This document shows, in pieces, positions 54,862 to 64,000 of a stretch of 64,000 nucleotides of DNA. The first letter of the stretch is position 1; every line of letters begins with the position of its first letter. This DNA is from Bradyrhizobium sp. CCGUVB1N3 (lineage in GTDB: Bacteria; Pseudomonadota; Alphaproteobacteria; Rhizobiales; Xanthobacteraceae), in the NCBI RefSeq assembly GCF_024199925.1, contig NZ_JANADR010000001.1:7195501-7259500 (forward strand), given 5' to 3'. The notes below the pieces were generated by a model. The model was not told the DNA's origin and did no database searches. It saw only the letters and a list, made by a program, of their open reading frames with translations. The translations under genes were made by a program, and so were the position numbers.

Positions 54862-56724
54862 TCAATCGGCTTCGTTCACCCTGACCAGATGCCCCTCCGA
54901 CACTTCCCGGTACTTTCTTGCAGGTGGTTCATATCCGATCGGTCTGACCGGGCTCCTCAATTCGTCACCGGCGATGCCCCGCCGGATCCTGCGCCGCGCG
55001 GGATCCGGCACCGGTACCGCCGCCATGAGCTTTCTTGTGTAGGGGTGTTGCGGATTTTCGAACACAGCCGCGCGCGGCCCGATCTCAACGATCTCGCCGA
55101 GATACATGACCGCCACACGGTGGCTCACCCGCTCAACAACGGCCATGTCGTGGGAGATGAAGAGGAAAGCCAAATTGAGGCTCTGCTGCAAATCGAGCAA
55201 CAGGTTGCAGACCTGCGCCTTGATGGACACGTCGAGTGCCGACACCGCTTCATCGGCAACGATGACTTTCGGATCCAGCATGAGCGCACGGGCGATCGCG
55301 ATGCGCTGGCGTTGCCCGCCGGAGAATTCATGAGGAAACCGCCGCATCATATCTGGCGACAACCCGACCTTTTCCATCAAGACTGCAGCCTTGTCGCGAG
55401 CTTGTACGCCTGAGCCAAGCCGATGTTGAATAAACGGCTCGACCAGCGCCGATCCGATGCTCAGGCGCGGGTTGAGCGAGGCATACGGATCCTGGAACAC
55501 CATCTGGATCGAGCGTCGCATTTTGCGAAGTGCGGAATGGTCAAGCTTCATCACGTCCTGACCATCAACCACCACACTTCCGCCCGTTGGCTTCACCAGT
55601 CGCGTAATGGATCTGCCGGCGGTGGACTTGCCGCATCCCGACTCCCCTACCAGCGACAGCGTCTCGCCCTCGAGCAGATTGAAAGACACGTTTTCAACTG
55701 CATGTACCGCCCCGGCTTTGCGGCCGAACAGCCCGGAGCGGATATTGAAGCGCATCGTCAGGTCTTTGACGTCGAGGATCGGCGCCTTGCTTCTAGCGAC
55801 TGTATCGGCGACGTCGGGAAGCACCTGTTGTTCGCCAGTCTTCGTGTCCAGGATCGGGAAACGCAGCGGCAGCTTCCGATCGCCCATCGAACCGAGGCGC
55901 GGTACGGCCGAAAGCAGCGCGCGCGTGTATGGATGCTTCCCGCGGTGGAAGATGTCGGCCGTCGCGCCGGTTTCGACCGCATCTCCACGAAACATGACGA
56001 TGGTTCTGTCAGCCAATTCCGCCACGACACCCATATCGTGAGTAATGAAGAGGACCGACGTTCCTTCCTCTTCCTGTAGGGTCTTGATCAGGTCGAGAAT
56101 CTGGCCTTGGATGGTCACATCCAGCGCTGTCGTCGGCTCGTCGGCGATCAGGAGTTTCGGCTTCGACGCGAGCGCCATCGCGATCATCACGCGCTGGCGC
56201 ATGCCTCCGGAAAATTGATGCGGATATTCGTCGTATCGACCCTTGGCGTTCGGAATCTGAACCTTTTCAAGCAGCCTGAGGACTTCGGTTCTGGCGTCAG
56301 CCTTGGAAATATCCTTATGGACAGTGAGTGCTTCGGCGATCTGCTTGCCGATGGGGATGATCGGGTTGAGCGAGGTCATCGGCTCCTGGAAGATCATCGA
56401 AATCTCGTTGCCGCGGATCTGGCGCATGTCCTCTTCCGGAAGAGACAGCAGATTTCTTCCGGACAGCAGAACCTTGCCGTCCACGCGGCTTGATCGGGGC
56501 GCCAGCAAGCGCATGATCGAGAGGGAAGTAACGGATTTGCCCGAACCTGATTCACCGACGATCGCCATCGTCTCGCGTGGCGCGATGTCGAATGAAATAT
56601 TGCGGATGACGGTTTTCCAGCCATCATCGACCTTGAACGAGGTCGTGAGATCGCAAACGGAAAGGACGGGGGGCGCGGATGTTGCAATTTGCCCGGCGGC
56701 GGCCTCTTGAATGGGCGACGTCAT
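54862..56724 (-). CDS. Peptide-type ABC transporter ATP-binding protein, double domain
   Basis: The 620-residue protein carries two DppD/DppF-like ATPase modules: GESGSGKS near residue 55, [26 protein letters not shown], then GESGCGKST and [15 protein letters not shown]. It energises the import of an oligopeptide- or opine-like substrate through the two preceding permeases. Its ATG overlaps the permease stop by 4 bases. It is the last gene of a seven-gene operon. Confidence 0.93.
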   Translation of the reverse strand: MTSPIQEAAAGQIATSAPPVLSVCDLTTSFKVDDGWKTVIRNISFDIAPRETMAIVGESGSGKSVTSLSIMRLLAPRSSRVDGKVLLSGRNLLSLPEEDMRQIRGNEISMIFQEPMTSLNPIIPIGKQIAEALTVHKDISKADARTEVLRLLEKVQIPNAKGRYDEYPHQFSGGMRQRVMIAMALASKPKLLIADEPTTALDVTIQGQILDLIKTLQEEEGTSVLFITHDMGVVAELADRTIVMFRGDAVETGATADIFHRGKHPYTRALLSAVPRLGSMGDRKLPLRFPILDTKTGEQQVLPDVADTVARSKAPILDVKDLTMRFNIRSGLFGRKAGAVHAVENVSFNLLEGETLSLVGESGCGKSTAGRSITRLVKPTGGSVVVDGQDVMKLDHSALRKMRRSIQMVFQDPYASLNPRLSIGSALVEPFIQHRLGSGVQARDKAAVLMEKVGLSPDMMRRFPHEFSGGQRQRIAIARALMLDPKVIVADEAVSALDVSIKAQVCNLLLDLQQSLNLAFLFISHDMAVVERVSHRVAVMYLGEIVEIGPRAAVFENPQHPYTRKLMAAVPVPDPARRRIRRGIAGDELRSPVRPIGYEPPARKYREVSEGHLVRVNEAD

Positions 56725-57599
56725 TGCGCGCTCCTTGTTTTCGGGTCGATCGCGTCGCGCAGCGCGTCACCAAGAATGTTCAGGGCGAGTACGGTCAGAA
56801 GGATGGCCAGCGAGGGAAAGACAACCAGCCACCAGGCACTCAGGATGTTCTCGAAACCCTCACGGATCATGCCACCCCATGTCGCGGTGGGCGGTCGAAC
56901 GCCGAGCCCGATGAACGCCAATGACGCTTCGGTGCGAATGGCGGACGCCATCCAAAGCGAAGCGACAACGACAATGTCGGACAGGATGTTCGGAAGAATA
57001 TGAACCCCCATGATCCGGGACGGCGAAAAGCCAAGCGAGCGGCCTGCCTCAACGAATTCGCGCCGCTTCACAGCGATCGTCGGAGCTCGCGCCACACGGG
57101 CAAATGGAGCGGTTTCGGTGATGGCAATCGCAATAATCAGGTTTTCGAAGCTGGCGCCGAGCATTGCTGCGACCATCAGACCCAACAGCAGCGTCGGAAA
57201 CGACAGCATCACGTCGACGATACCCATCACGATCTGATCGAACACACCGCCGATATAGCCCGCCAGGATCCCGAATGCAGACCCGATCACCATTGCGATC
57301 AGTACGGAAAAGAAACCGATCGACAGCGATATGCGTGCTCCGTAGAGCAGCCGCGAGAGGACATCGCGTCCGTAGCTGTCCGTTCCCAGCCAGAACTGGG
57401 CGGAAGGCGGGCTTAGTCGATGAAGAATATTCTGCTTCAGCGGATTGAAGGGTGAGACGAGCGGCGCGAAAACGGCGAGCAGAATGATCAGTGTCAGAAG
57501 GCCGATGCCGAGCCACGAAAAGCGGTTGCGACGGAATGCCGTCAAGACCGGGTTCGGCTGCCGCTTCGGTGCGGCCTGAGAAACAATAGTGTCGGTCAT
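56721..57599 (-). CDS. Peptide-type ABC transporter permease, DppC type
   Basis: The 292-residue permease has an N-terminal helix, the FWLGTDSYGRDVLSRLLYGARISL segment and the EAA loop (EAGRSLGFSPSRIMGVHILPN). It forms the channel with the upstream DppB-type permease; both its ends overlap neighbours by 4 bases. Confidence 0.93.
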   Translation of the reverse strand: MTDTIVSQAAPKRQPNPVLTAFRRNRFSWLGIGLLTLIILLAVFAPLVSPFNPLKQNILHRLSPPSAQFWLGTDSYGRDVLSRLLYGARISLSIGFFSVLIAMVIGSAFGILAGYIGGVFDQIVMGIVDVMLSFPTLLLGLMVAAMLGASFENLIIAIAITETAPFARVARAPTIAVKRREFVEAGRSLGFSPSRIMGVHILPNILSDIVVVASLWMASAIRTEASLAFIGLGVRPPTATWGGMIREGFENILSAWWLVVFPSLAILLTVLALNILGDALRDAIDPKTRSAQ

Positions 57600-58537
57600 T
57601 GGGCAAGACCCACTCTGGGATCGACGATGGCGTAGATGAGATCGGTGACCGTGTTCACGATGATGACAAAGGTTGCGAAGACCACCATCAGTCCTTGAAG
57701 CATCGTGTAATCACGGGATTGCAGAGCACCCAGGATGAGCTTGCCGAGCCCCGGACGTGTGAAAACGATCTCGGTGAGCACAGAATTTCCGATGAGGGTC
57801 CCGAAATAGAGGCCTACCACCGTCACGATGGGTATAAGAGCATTGCCAAGAGCATGCCGAAAAATGAGGCTTCGCGGGCGAACACCTTTTGCACGGGCGG
57901 TGCGAATATAGTCTTCGCCCATGACATCGAGCATCGAGGAGCGTGTTACGCGCGCGATATAAGCGGTCATGATCAGCCCAAGGTTCAGGGCGGGGAGCAA
58001 TAGATTCCGAAGATGATCGATAGGGTCGCTGGTGGCGCGGCTCATGACGGGCAGCCAATGCAGCCAGACTGCAAACGCCAAAAGCATCAGGATCGCCGAG
58101 ACGAAGCCGGGGAAGGATAGGCCTACAAGCGATAGAATACGGCTGAGATAGTCGGGCCACTGGTCTCGACGCACAGCGGCTGTCACGCCTAACGGAAGAC
58201 CGAGTAGTGTTCCGATCAGCATCGCTGCTGCGGCGAGTTCAAGTGTATAAGGAAGGACGAGGGTTACCTCTTCGAGCACCGTGCGACCGCTCACCATCGA
58301 GCGACCGAAATTTCCGGTCAGCATGTCCGACAAAAAATGTAGGTATTGGACCCCGATCGGTTGGTCGAGGCCTAGCTGCACCCTCAGCGCCTGAAGCGCC
58401 GCGCCGCTTGCTCTATCACCGAGCATGGCAATTGCGGCGTCGCCGGGAACAAGGCGCACCAGTACAAAAACCATGGTGAGCATGGCGATCAATGTGGGGA
58501 TCGCGAGCAAAAGTCTTCGGATCGCATAACCTATCAT
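57596..58537 (-). CDS. Peptide-type ABC transporter permease, DppB type
   Basis: The 313-residue permease begins MIGYAIRRLLLAIPTLIAML and has the EAA loop (RTARAKGVRPRSLIFRHALGNALIPI). It is coupled to the upstream amine-oxidase gene by a 4-base overlap, which ties transport and oxidation together. Confidence 0.93.
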   Translation of the reverse strand: MIGYAIRRLLLAIPTLIAMLTMVFVLVRLVPGDAAIAMLGDRASGAALQALRVQLGLDQPIGVQYLHFLSDMLTGNFGRSMVSGRTVLEEVTLVLPYTLELAAAAMLIGTLLGLPLGVTAAVRRDQWPDYLSRILSLVGLSFPGFVSAILMLLAFAVWLHWLPVMSRATSDPIDHLRNLLLPALNLGLIMTAYIARVTRSSMLDVMGEDYIRTARAKGVRPRSLIFRHALGNALIPIVTVVGLYFGTLIGNSVLTEIVFTRPGLGKLILGALQSRDYTMLQGLMVVFATFVIIVNTVTDLIYAIVDPRVGLAQ

Positions 58538-59655
58538 GCGGCCACCCTTTCTATGGAGACGCGGCTTGCGCAGAAGGCATCGAGATTGTGATTGGTTCGA
58601 CCCTGACAGATCAAGTCAGCGACGACCCGTCCGACGGATGGAACGAGCTGAAATCCATGTCCGGAAAAGCCGAAGACATGTATCAAGCCCTCGACCTGCT
58701 GCGAAAAGCCGATGACTGGACGGTGGTCGGAGGTCATCGCTTCCATACCCACCCATGTTCTGACGATCCGTACGTCTTCCAGCTCGGGAAATACGCGGAT
58801 CGCTGCTTGCACCGATGCTGCCAGCGCGACGACGTCGACGGTGGCCGATTGCCGATCTGCTGCCAGTTTCCCTTGAGAACCGCCTCCAATGAGAAATGTC
58901 CCCTGAGAGGTCTGTTTCAACGACAGCTTCTTGCCGAATGACGCTACGACGGGCTTGATTCTGGGGGCGGAACGTTCCGTCACCACCATCATAGAGGTGC
59001 GGATCGCATGCTGCAGCGGATCACCGGCAAGTTCAGAAACATGATCCGCCCAGGCACCGGCCGCGTTGACGACAGTCTCAGCCTCGAAGACGCCACGCGA
59101 CGTCTCGGCTCGCCAACCGGTCGCGGATCGGGTCAAGGCCGTCACGAGGCATTCTTCGGTGATATTTACGCCGGCCCGGATGGCTGCATCTCGAAAGGCC
59201 CTGATGGTTCGATGCGGATCGGCCGAGCCGTCGCTGGACACCCATGCGCCACCCAGGCAATGGGCGGATATGCCTGGCACAAAGCTTCGTATTTCATCGG
59301 GACCGACCATCTGCTCATGGAAATGGCCCATGGCTTGAAGCCGCTTGATACGCATCTCAATCTTCGTCAGCGACGGCTCGTCTTCGGCAACTTGCAATTG
59401 GCCGCAGGCGACGAAGCCACAATCGTCGCCGACGAGACGCTCCATGTCCTGCCAGTCCCTGGCAGCCTCGAGGCTGAGAGGCAGTTCGGCAACGTCCCGA
59501 CCGAGGGTGCGCACACCGGCGGCTGTTGCGCCCGAAGCATGTCGTCCGAGAAAGTGTCGCTCGACGAGCTGAACAGTCGCACCTCGCCGCGCGGCGTGAA
59601 GGGCGGCGGAAAGGCCGTGCAGACCGCCTCCTATAATCAGGACGTCGGCGCTCAT
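58534..59655 (-). CDS. FAD-dependent amine oxidoreductase (DAO family), second copy
   Basis: The 373-residue protein starts with the FAD fold VLIIGGGLHGLSAALHAARRG and keeps the DAO-family pattern (VVNAAGAWADHVSELAG, RTWVGMEAMTSDHRPVIGFS, GFSGHGFQLVPSVGR). Such enzymes oxidise secondary amines or D-amino acids, as in sarcosine or glycine oxidases. It overlaps the HcnB-like gene by 4 bases. Two DAO-type proteins in one operon are unusual; this one may act on the product of the first. Confidence 0.9.
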   Translation of the reverse strand: MSADVLIIGGGLHGLSAALHAARRGATVQLVERHFLGRHASGATAAGVRTLGRDVAELPLSLEAARDWQDMERLVGDDCGFVACGQLQVAEDEPSLTKIEMRIKRLQAMGHFHEQMVGPDEIRSFVPGISAHCLGGAWVSSDGSADPHRTIRAFRDAAIRAGVNITEECLVTALTRSATGWRAETSRGVFEAETVVNAAGAWADHVSELAGDPLQHAIRTSMMVVTERSAPRIKPVVASFGKKLSLKQTSQGTFLIGGGSQGKLAADRQSATVDVVALAASVQAAIRVFPELEDVRIVRTWVGMEAMTSDHRPVIGFSQQVEGLIHVFGFSGHGFQLVPSVGRVVADLICQGRTNHNLDAFCASRVSIERVAA

Positions 59656-61031
59656 GTCGCGCCCTCCGCTTTTTCCAACGATGCGATCTCTCCAAGAGTG
59701 ACCGGTTTCAACGGCGGACGAATATGGAAGAAACGGACCTCGCTGACCGGAAGATCATGGACCTCTGCGAGTAGCGCCTGAACCGTGTAGCCGCACTGGC
59801 GCCCTTGGCAGGGCCCCATTCCGCAACGTGTCGCAGCCTTTACCGCGCTGGGATCGGCGGGGCAGGTGCGTGCGGCGGCTCGAATAGCGCCGGCTGTAAC
59901 TTCCTCGCAGCGACACGCGATGACGTCATCGGCGAGCCGGGTCCGCGGAGGGGGATACATGGCATCGAGGAACGGTCGCAATGCGAGCGCTCGCTCACGG
60001 CGTCGATCGAGAGGCACCCTCTGTCGAAGCCTGTCTGTTTCGGAGGAAATCCCAAGCCGGCCAGCGATGCCGAGTGCAGCGATCTCTCCGGAAATGGTCG
60101 CGGCCAGCCAGCCGCCGATTCCGCTCGCATCACCGGCCACGAAAAGACTTTTGCGGCTGGTTTCTCCCCACCGGTCGAGCTTCGCCGCCAGATATCCCTG
60201 TTCGTCGTTCCAGTGATGGGCGCAGTCCAACGCCAGCGTTTCGTGAATGCGCGGCACGACACCCTCGTGAACCAACAGCACGTCCGCTTCGACGCGATGG
60301 CGTTTTCCCTCCACCTCCCAGGTCAGATGCTCGAGGCGCTCGTTGCCTTCGGCTCGCAAGTCTGAGAAGCCCCGCACCATCACGCCGCTGCGCTTGATCC
60401 CGCGAAGCCATCGCAGGCCTTTGAGCAAGCCGTCAAAGTCACGCCAGGCCCCGGGGAGACGGCTCAAGGCGGACAGGCGGGGAGGGGTCGAAGTGTCGAG
60501 AAAGCCAGCAATGCGACCCCCGAGGTCAAGAAGCTGGGTTGCATAGAGGAGCGGCAACGGCCCGGCCCCGGCAATCCAGACTTTGCCCTCGGGCAACATC
60601 CCTCCGGATTTGAGAAGGATTTGCGCCGCCCCCACGGTCATCACGCCCGGCAGGGTCCAGCCTGCGAACGGCACTGGCCGTTCCTGGGCTCCGTTGGCAA
60701 GCAATACCGCGCGAGCTGCGATACGCCGGGCTTTACCCTCGGCAGTCAGAAAAAGATTCCAGCCGTCTTCGATCTGCCAGACCTGTGTCGACGGCATGTA
60801 TTCAGCGCCGGACGCCCGAAAGGCAGCCGCGAGTGCCTGTCCCTTCTGATAGTCTTTGCCGAGCGCCGGGAAAACAGGACTACTGGTATTCCGCTCGATC
60901 CCTCTGAATATCTGTCCGCCCGGCGAAGGTTGTTCGTCGATGACAACTACGGAAGCGCCGAGCTCGCGCAGGCGAATAGCAGCGCTCATACCGGCTGGAC
61001 CCGCGCCGACGATCGCGACATCGTAACTCAT
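59652..61031 (-). CDS. HcnB/opine-oxidase-like FAD/NAD(P)-binding oxidoreductase
   Basis: The 459-residue protein has GAGPAGMSAAIRLRELG at the N-terminus, a second nucleotide-binding fold, and a C-terminal BFD-like 2Fe-2S region (ACRCEEVTAGAIRAA, then GMGPCQGRQCG). It matches the alpha subunit of opine oxidases and HcnB. With the preceding 2Fe-2S protein and DAO-family protein it should form a membrane-linked or soluble amine dehydrogenase. It is coupled to both neighbours. Confidence 0.9.
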   Translation of the reverse strand: MSYDVAIVGAGPAGMSAAIRLRELGASVVVIDEQPSPGGQIFRGIERNTSSPVFPALGKDYQKGQALAAAFRASGAEYMPSTQVWQIEDGWNLFLTAEGKARRIAARAVLLANGAQERPVPFAGWTLPGVMTVGAAQILLKSGGMLPEGKVWIAGAGPLPLLYATQLLDLGGRIAGFLDTSTPPRLSALSRLPGAWRDFDGLLKGLRWLRGIKRSGVMVRGFSDLRAEGNERLEHLTWEVEGKRHRVEADVLLVHEGVVPRIHETLALDCAHHWNDEQGYLAAKLDRWGETSRKSLFVAGDASGIGGWLAATISGEIAALGIAGRLGISSETDRLRQRVPLDRRRERALALRPFLDAMYPPPRTRLADDVIACRCEEVTAGAIRAAARTCPADPSAVKAATRCGMGPCQGRQCGYTVQALLAEVHDLPVSEVRFFHIRPPLKPVTLGEIASLEKAEGAT

Positions 61032-61327
61032 CGTGATATTTCCCGCGGCCCGCGCTGGCTTTCAATTCGCATCCCGGGTCGGACCGGAACGAGACATCCT
61101 TGAGTGGAAGCAATTCCGTCCACGATCGCCAGACACTCGAAGCAAACGCCCATTTGACAGTAAGGCAGCCTTGGCGTCCCGCCGACCGGCGACCTACGGC
61201 CCGCACCGGGAACGCGCAGAAGCACGCTGGCAACCGTCTCGCCGTCCCAGGCGGGCGTCTCCACGCCATTCACGAGCACGGTCATGTCGGACCGTTTGCC
61301 GAGCTGTTCACGCACACTTTTGAACAT
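61028..61327 (-). CDS. Small 2Fe-2S protein, HcnA/opine-oxidase gamma type
   Basis: From ATG 61327, preceded by GGAAGA, the 99-residue product has the Fer2_4 cysteine pattern C57, C62, C65, C78 (LPYCQMGVCFECLAIVDG, TQGCLVPV). It carries electrons between the two larger subunits. Its first 20 bases overlap the end of the upstream DAO gene, so translation is coupled. Further upstream in-frame ATGs (61339) are less likely. Confidence 0.88.
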   Translation of the reverse strand: MFKSVREQLGKRSDMTVLVNGVETPAWDGETVASVLLRVPGAGRRSPVGGTPRLPYCQMGVCFECLAIVDGIASTQGCLVPVRPGMRIESQRGPREISR

Positions 61328-62429
61328 CGAATCTTCCATTTGAAAAAGCGGCCAGGTCGGTCGACAGCCTTCCTTCAAGCATTGCTGGAGCGACGATCGC
61401 AGCGTGAACCGCCGCAAGCGTCACCCCTGAGTGGCAGGCGGCAGCAAAGAGACCGGGATGGGCTGCGGATTCGGCGTAGATCGGAGAACCATCGGGAGGC
61501 ATGACTCGAAAGCCGCTCCATTGACGGACCAGCTGCGCCGACGCCAGTGCCGGAATAATCCGTGTTGCCCGAAGGGCGAGCGTCGTCGCCGATGCAACGG
61601 TTACCCCCCGATCGGTGGCGTCTTCCTTTGTCGCGCCGATCATGACGGTACCGTCGGCCGTCTGTCGCAAGCCACTGCCGGGATAAGGCAGGAGTGGCTG
61701 AAGCCGTTCGGTGACGAGAAGCTGACCGCGCTCGGAGCGCAGCGGGATTTTGAAGCCGATAGGATCGGTCAGGGCAGGCGTCGCGAGACCTGCGGCAACC
61801 ACAACGCGCGGCGCGGCATAGGTGCCAAGAGCCGCTTTCACGGTAAATCCACTCGTTCCGGGCTCGATCGATTCCACGGTGTTGCGAAAAAGGATCTTTC
61901 CACCTGCGGCGACTATGCCGCGCTGGAGGGCGGCCAGAAGCTGCAATGGGTTTACGTGACCATCGGCCTCACAATAACTGGCGCCGACAACCTCCGGACC
62001 GAAGCCGACAGCCGGCATCATTCGTTCGAGCTCGCGGCGATCGACCATTCGCGTGTCGTTCCGCGGCACGTAGTTGTGCGTCCGCTTATTGAGCGCCTCG
62101 CGAGCTTCGTATTCAGCCTCGCTCAAGCAATAAATCATGCCGCCAGGTCGGGAATAGTCGACCCGCATCCCGATCGTTTCGGTCAACTCGCGAAGAAAGG
62201 CCGGCCATAGGTCCGCACTTTGACGGCTCAGTTGATGGTAAGCGGGTGCGTTCGATCCCTTTCCCTGAACCCAAACAAGACCAAAATTAGCCCGTGCCGC
62301 GCGCATGTCCTGATCTTCTCCATCAAGGACGATGACTTCTTGTCCCCGCTTGGCGAATCCATAGGCAAGTGCGGCTCCAACAACGGCTCCCCCAATAACG
62401 ATAACGTCCGCGTCCACCCTCATCTCCAT
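61308..62429 (-). CDS. HcnC/opine-oxidase beta-like FAD-dependent oxidoreductase
   Basis: The 373-residue DAO-family protein has VIVIGGAVVGAALAYGFAKRG, the substrate-side segment CEADGHVNPLQLLAALQRG, VVVAAGLATPAL and GLFAAACHSGVTLAAVHAAIVAP. It is the catalytic beta-like subunit of the trio and is first in the operon, divergent from a LysR gene. Its substrate is likely an N-substituted amino acid, by family. The start may also be ATG 62423. Confidence 0.9.
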   Translation of the reverse strand: MEMRVDADVIVIGGAVVGAALAYGFAKRGQEVIVLDGEDQDMRAARANFGLVWVQGKGSNAPAYHQLSRQSADLWPAFLRELTETIGMRVDYSRPGGMIYCLSEAEYEAREALNKRTHNYVPRNDTRMVDRRELERMMPAVGFGPEVVGASYCEADGHVNPLQLLAALQRGIVAAGGKILFRNTVESIEPGTSGFTVKAALGTYAAPRVVVAAGLATPALTDPIGFKIPLRSERGQLLVTERLQPLLPYPGSGLRQTADGTVMIGATKEDATDRGVTVASATTLALRATRIIPALASAQLVRQWSGFRVMPPDGSPIYAESAAHPGLFAAACHSGVTLAAVHAAIVAPAMLEGRLSTDLAAFSNGRFDVQKCA

Positions 62430-62510
62430 TGGTTATTGTCGAGCCTAGGAAGCGAGTGTAGAAAGTCAAAGTCGTTTAGTTCGATGACGTATTCGCTAGG
62501 GTTATAACTA
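62430..62510. promoter_or_regulatory. Divergent promoter region of the oxidase operon and LysR gene
   Basis: This 81-base gap holds the palindrome GTTATAAC (62501-62508) just before the LysR ATG and AT-rich sequence around 62460-62505. LysR proteins usually bind such divergent gaps and regulate both sides. Confidence 0.5.
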
Positions 62511-63413
62511 ATGAGGGATCCAAGCCTGAGGCAACTTGAGGCACTCATGGCTGTCGTCGAAAGTGGCACCGTCAGCCGCGCTGCTGAGGTCCTAAGAATC
62601 TCGCAGCCAGCAGCAAGCAAGCTCATCCAGGATCTGGAAGCAGATACTGGGCTGCAGCTGTTCGAGCGCGAGAGTGGCCGACTGGTGCCGACCGGGCGCG
62701 GAATGCGTCTGTATGAAGAGGTCGAGCGCATTTTCGGCGGCGTGCACCAATTGGCTCGCGCCGTGGATGCAATCCGGCGCGAGGAGCATGGCCACCTGCT
62801 GATCGGCACTATGCCGGCATTGTCGGGCCCATTCATCACCCGCGTGGTTGCGGGATTCAAAGAGCGGCATCGGGATGTTTTTGTTTCCATCGAAGCTCGC
62901 AGCTCCCAGTTTCTGACGGAAGCCGTCCTGCTTCGTCGTGTCGATTTGGCTCTCGTCATCAGCGGCCTGGAACATTCGTCCGTTCAGGTCGACCGCGTAA
63001 AATGTCCGCCGGCCGTGGTGGCGCTCCCTCTGGGACACAGGCTTTCCGATCTGTCAGACCTGTCTCCGATCGATCTCAAGGATGAACCCTTCATCGCATT
63101 CGCGCCGACGGGAACGATGCGCAGCAAGGTCGATGCCGCCTTTGAAAGGTTCGGCCTGAGGCCAAACATCGCCATCGAGGCAACGACCGCCCCGAATGTC
63201 GCCGAGCTGGTTGCGGCCGGATTGGGCGTGACCGTAGCCGACCCTTTGGCCCTAGAGCACGTTGCCGGTCGGATCACATCAAGGCCGTTTACGCCGGTCA
63301 TCGACTTCGACTACGTGCTGATCCGTCCGATCCGTGCGAGAAAGAGCGATCTGGTCGCTGATTTCGCGGCAGAAGTACATGCCGCAGCAAAGACGCCAAA
63401 ACTCACAGCATAG
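62511..63413 (+). CDS. LysR-family transcriptional regulator
   Basis: The 300-residue protein has the N-terminal HTH (MRDPSLRQLEALMAVVESG, then TVSRAAEVLRISQPAASKLIQDLEADTGLQLFER) and a periplasmic-binding-like effector domain. It is divergent from the oxidase operon and ends 65 bases before the convergent binding-protein gene; it is the likely local activator. Confidence 0.93.
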   Translation: MRDPSLRQLEALMAVVESGTVSRAAEVLRISQPAASKLIQDLEADTGLQLFERESGRLVPTGRGMRLYEEVERIFGGVHQLARAVDAIRREEHGHLLIGTMPALSGPFITRVVAGFKERHRDVFVSIEARSSQFLTEAVLLRRVDLALVISGLEHSSVQVDRVKCPPAVVALPLGHRLSDLSDLSPIDLKDEPFIAFAPTGTMRSKVDAAFERFGLRPNIAIEATTAPNVAELVAAGLGVTVADPLALEHVAGRITSRPFTPVIDFDYVLIRPIRARKSDLVADFAAEVHAAAKTPKLTA

Positions 63414-63478
63414 AGAAAACTCGCCGACCTTGAGCAATATCGGAACTGCCTCCGGTCAGGTCAGTCGGGGAAAACCGG

Positions 63479-64000
63479 TCAGCGGTTGATCGTTGTTTGC
63501 TCGGTAATTGGGGGTGCCAGGTTCAAGGAGCCCTTGAGTTCGTAACCGTAGTTTAGACTTTTGCTATGGACCCAGACCTGCATCAGGCTGAACAGAGGCA
63601 CGCCGCACACCTGGTCGTAGATTTTCTTCTGAGCGGCGGACCAAAGTTTCAAACGTTCTTCGTCCGTCGTGGCTTTTCGCGCGGCCGTGATATCGGCATC
63701 GCCGGCGTCGCAATGTGCGAAGTTCGTCACCGCAGTGGGCTTTCCGATCGACGCATCCGAGTGGTAAAATTGGCTCAGATAGCTGTCTGCGACGGGGTAA
63801 CGGGCGGCGCCGTAAAAGACCACATCGCTCAGATCCTTGCGGATTTGTTCGTGATAGGTCGGATGATCAACGATCTGCATTTGCAGGTTGATCCCCGCTT
63901 CTGCCAACTGGGCCTGAATGACCTCCATGATAGGCTGCTGAGCGGAGTTGGATGAGACGACCGCCGACAAGGTTAAACCGTTCTTGAAGCCGGCCTCCGC
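63479..64000 (-). CDS. Peptide-type ABC transporter substrate-binding protein, 3' end only
   Basis: The open frame enters from beyond the window and ends at 63479; 173 residues are seen. The pattern AEAGFKNGLTLSAVVSSNS, then IMEVIQAQLAEAGINLQMQIVD and QVCGVPLFSLMQVWVHSK is the C-terminal lobe of family 5 binding proteins. It is the probable receptor for the permease and ATPase genes of the operon, encoded across the LysR gene. Confidence 0.9.
   Translation of the reverse strand, partial: AEAGFKNGLTLSAVVSSNSAQQPIMEVIQAQLAEAGINLQMQIVDHPTYHEQIRKDLSDVVFYGAARYPVADSYLSQFYHSDASIGKPTAVTNFAHCDAGDADITAARKATTDEERLKLWSAAQKKIYDQVCGVPLFSLMQVWVHSKSLNYGYELKGSLNLAPPITEQTTINR

Overview
This window reads as chromosome of a high-GC alphaproteobacterium, most likely Bradyrhizobium or a close relative. 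That view rests on gene content: a urtABCDE urea importer joined to a complete urease operon, a PhyR-NepR-EcfG general stress module, a Flp/Tad pilus locus in cpa order, and the palindromic intergenic repeats common in that group. No rRNA, tRNA or CRISPR array was recognised.

From 1 to 7.05 kb lies a Yej-type peptide/microcin C importer with two tandem binding proteins (the first cut by the window edge), two permeases and a double ATPase. From 7.1 to 10.5 kb a NlpC/P60 hydrolase follows an M17 aminopeptidase gene that is split by an IS630-family element. From 10.7 to 23.9 kb is the Flp/Tad pilus region: tadD, then on the minus strand pilin, cpaA, a gutted cpaB, cpaC, cpaD, cpaE, cpaF, tadB and tadC; then, on the plus strand, a sterol desaturase-like gene, an intact second cpaB and two TadE-type pseudopilins. 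From 23.9 to 26.2 kb is a cold-shock/RNA group: a cold shock protein, a C-terminally extended IF-1 and an RhlE-type helicase.

From 26.7 to 38.9 kb is one urea-use region. A sigma-54 promoter precedes urtABCDE, followed by ureD, A, B, C, E, F and G. Two extra genes sit inside it: a small alarmone-hydrolase-like HD protein between ureB and ureC, and an ABM-domain protein between ureC and ureE. Palindromic repeats separate ureA/ureB and ureF/ureG. From 39 to 43 kb is the general stress locus: a membrane HWE-type kinase, EcfG, NepR and PhyR, with two back-to-back EcfG-type promoters.

A tyrosine integrase at 43.9 kb marks the start of an accessory segment that runs past the window end. Its first 3.5 kb is gene-poor, with tiny ORFs and a 3' scrap of an Lrp-type regulator. 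The rest (47.4-64 kb) is a catabolic island: a large FAD/Fe-S 2-hydroxyacid dehydrogenase, a GntR repressor, a serine-glyoxylate-type aminotransferase, a gamma-glutamyltransferase-like hydrolase, and a tightly coupled seven-gene operon with an opine-oxidase/HcnABC-like trio, a second FAD amine oxidase and a peptide-type ABC importer, with a LysR regulator and a divergent binding protein. Inference: the island imports and oxidises an N-substituted amino acid or gamma-glutamyl compound and recycles a glyoxylate-like keto acid. The substrate is unknown.
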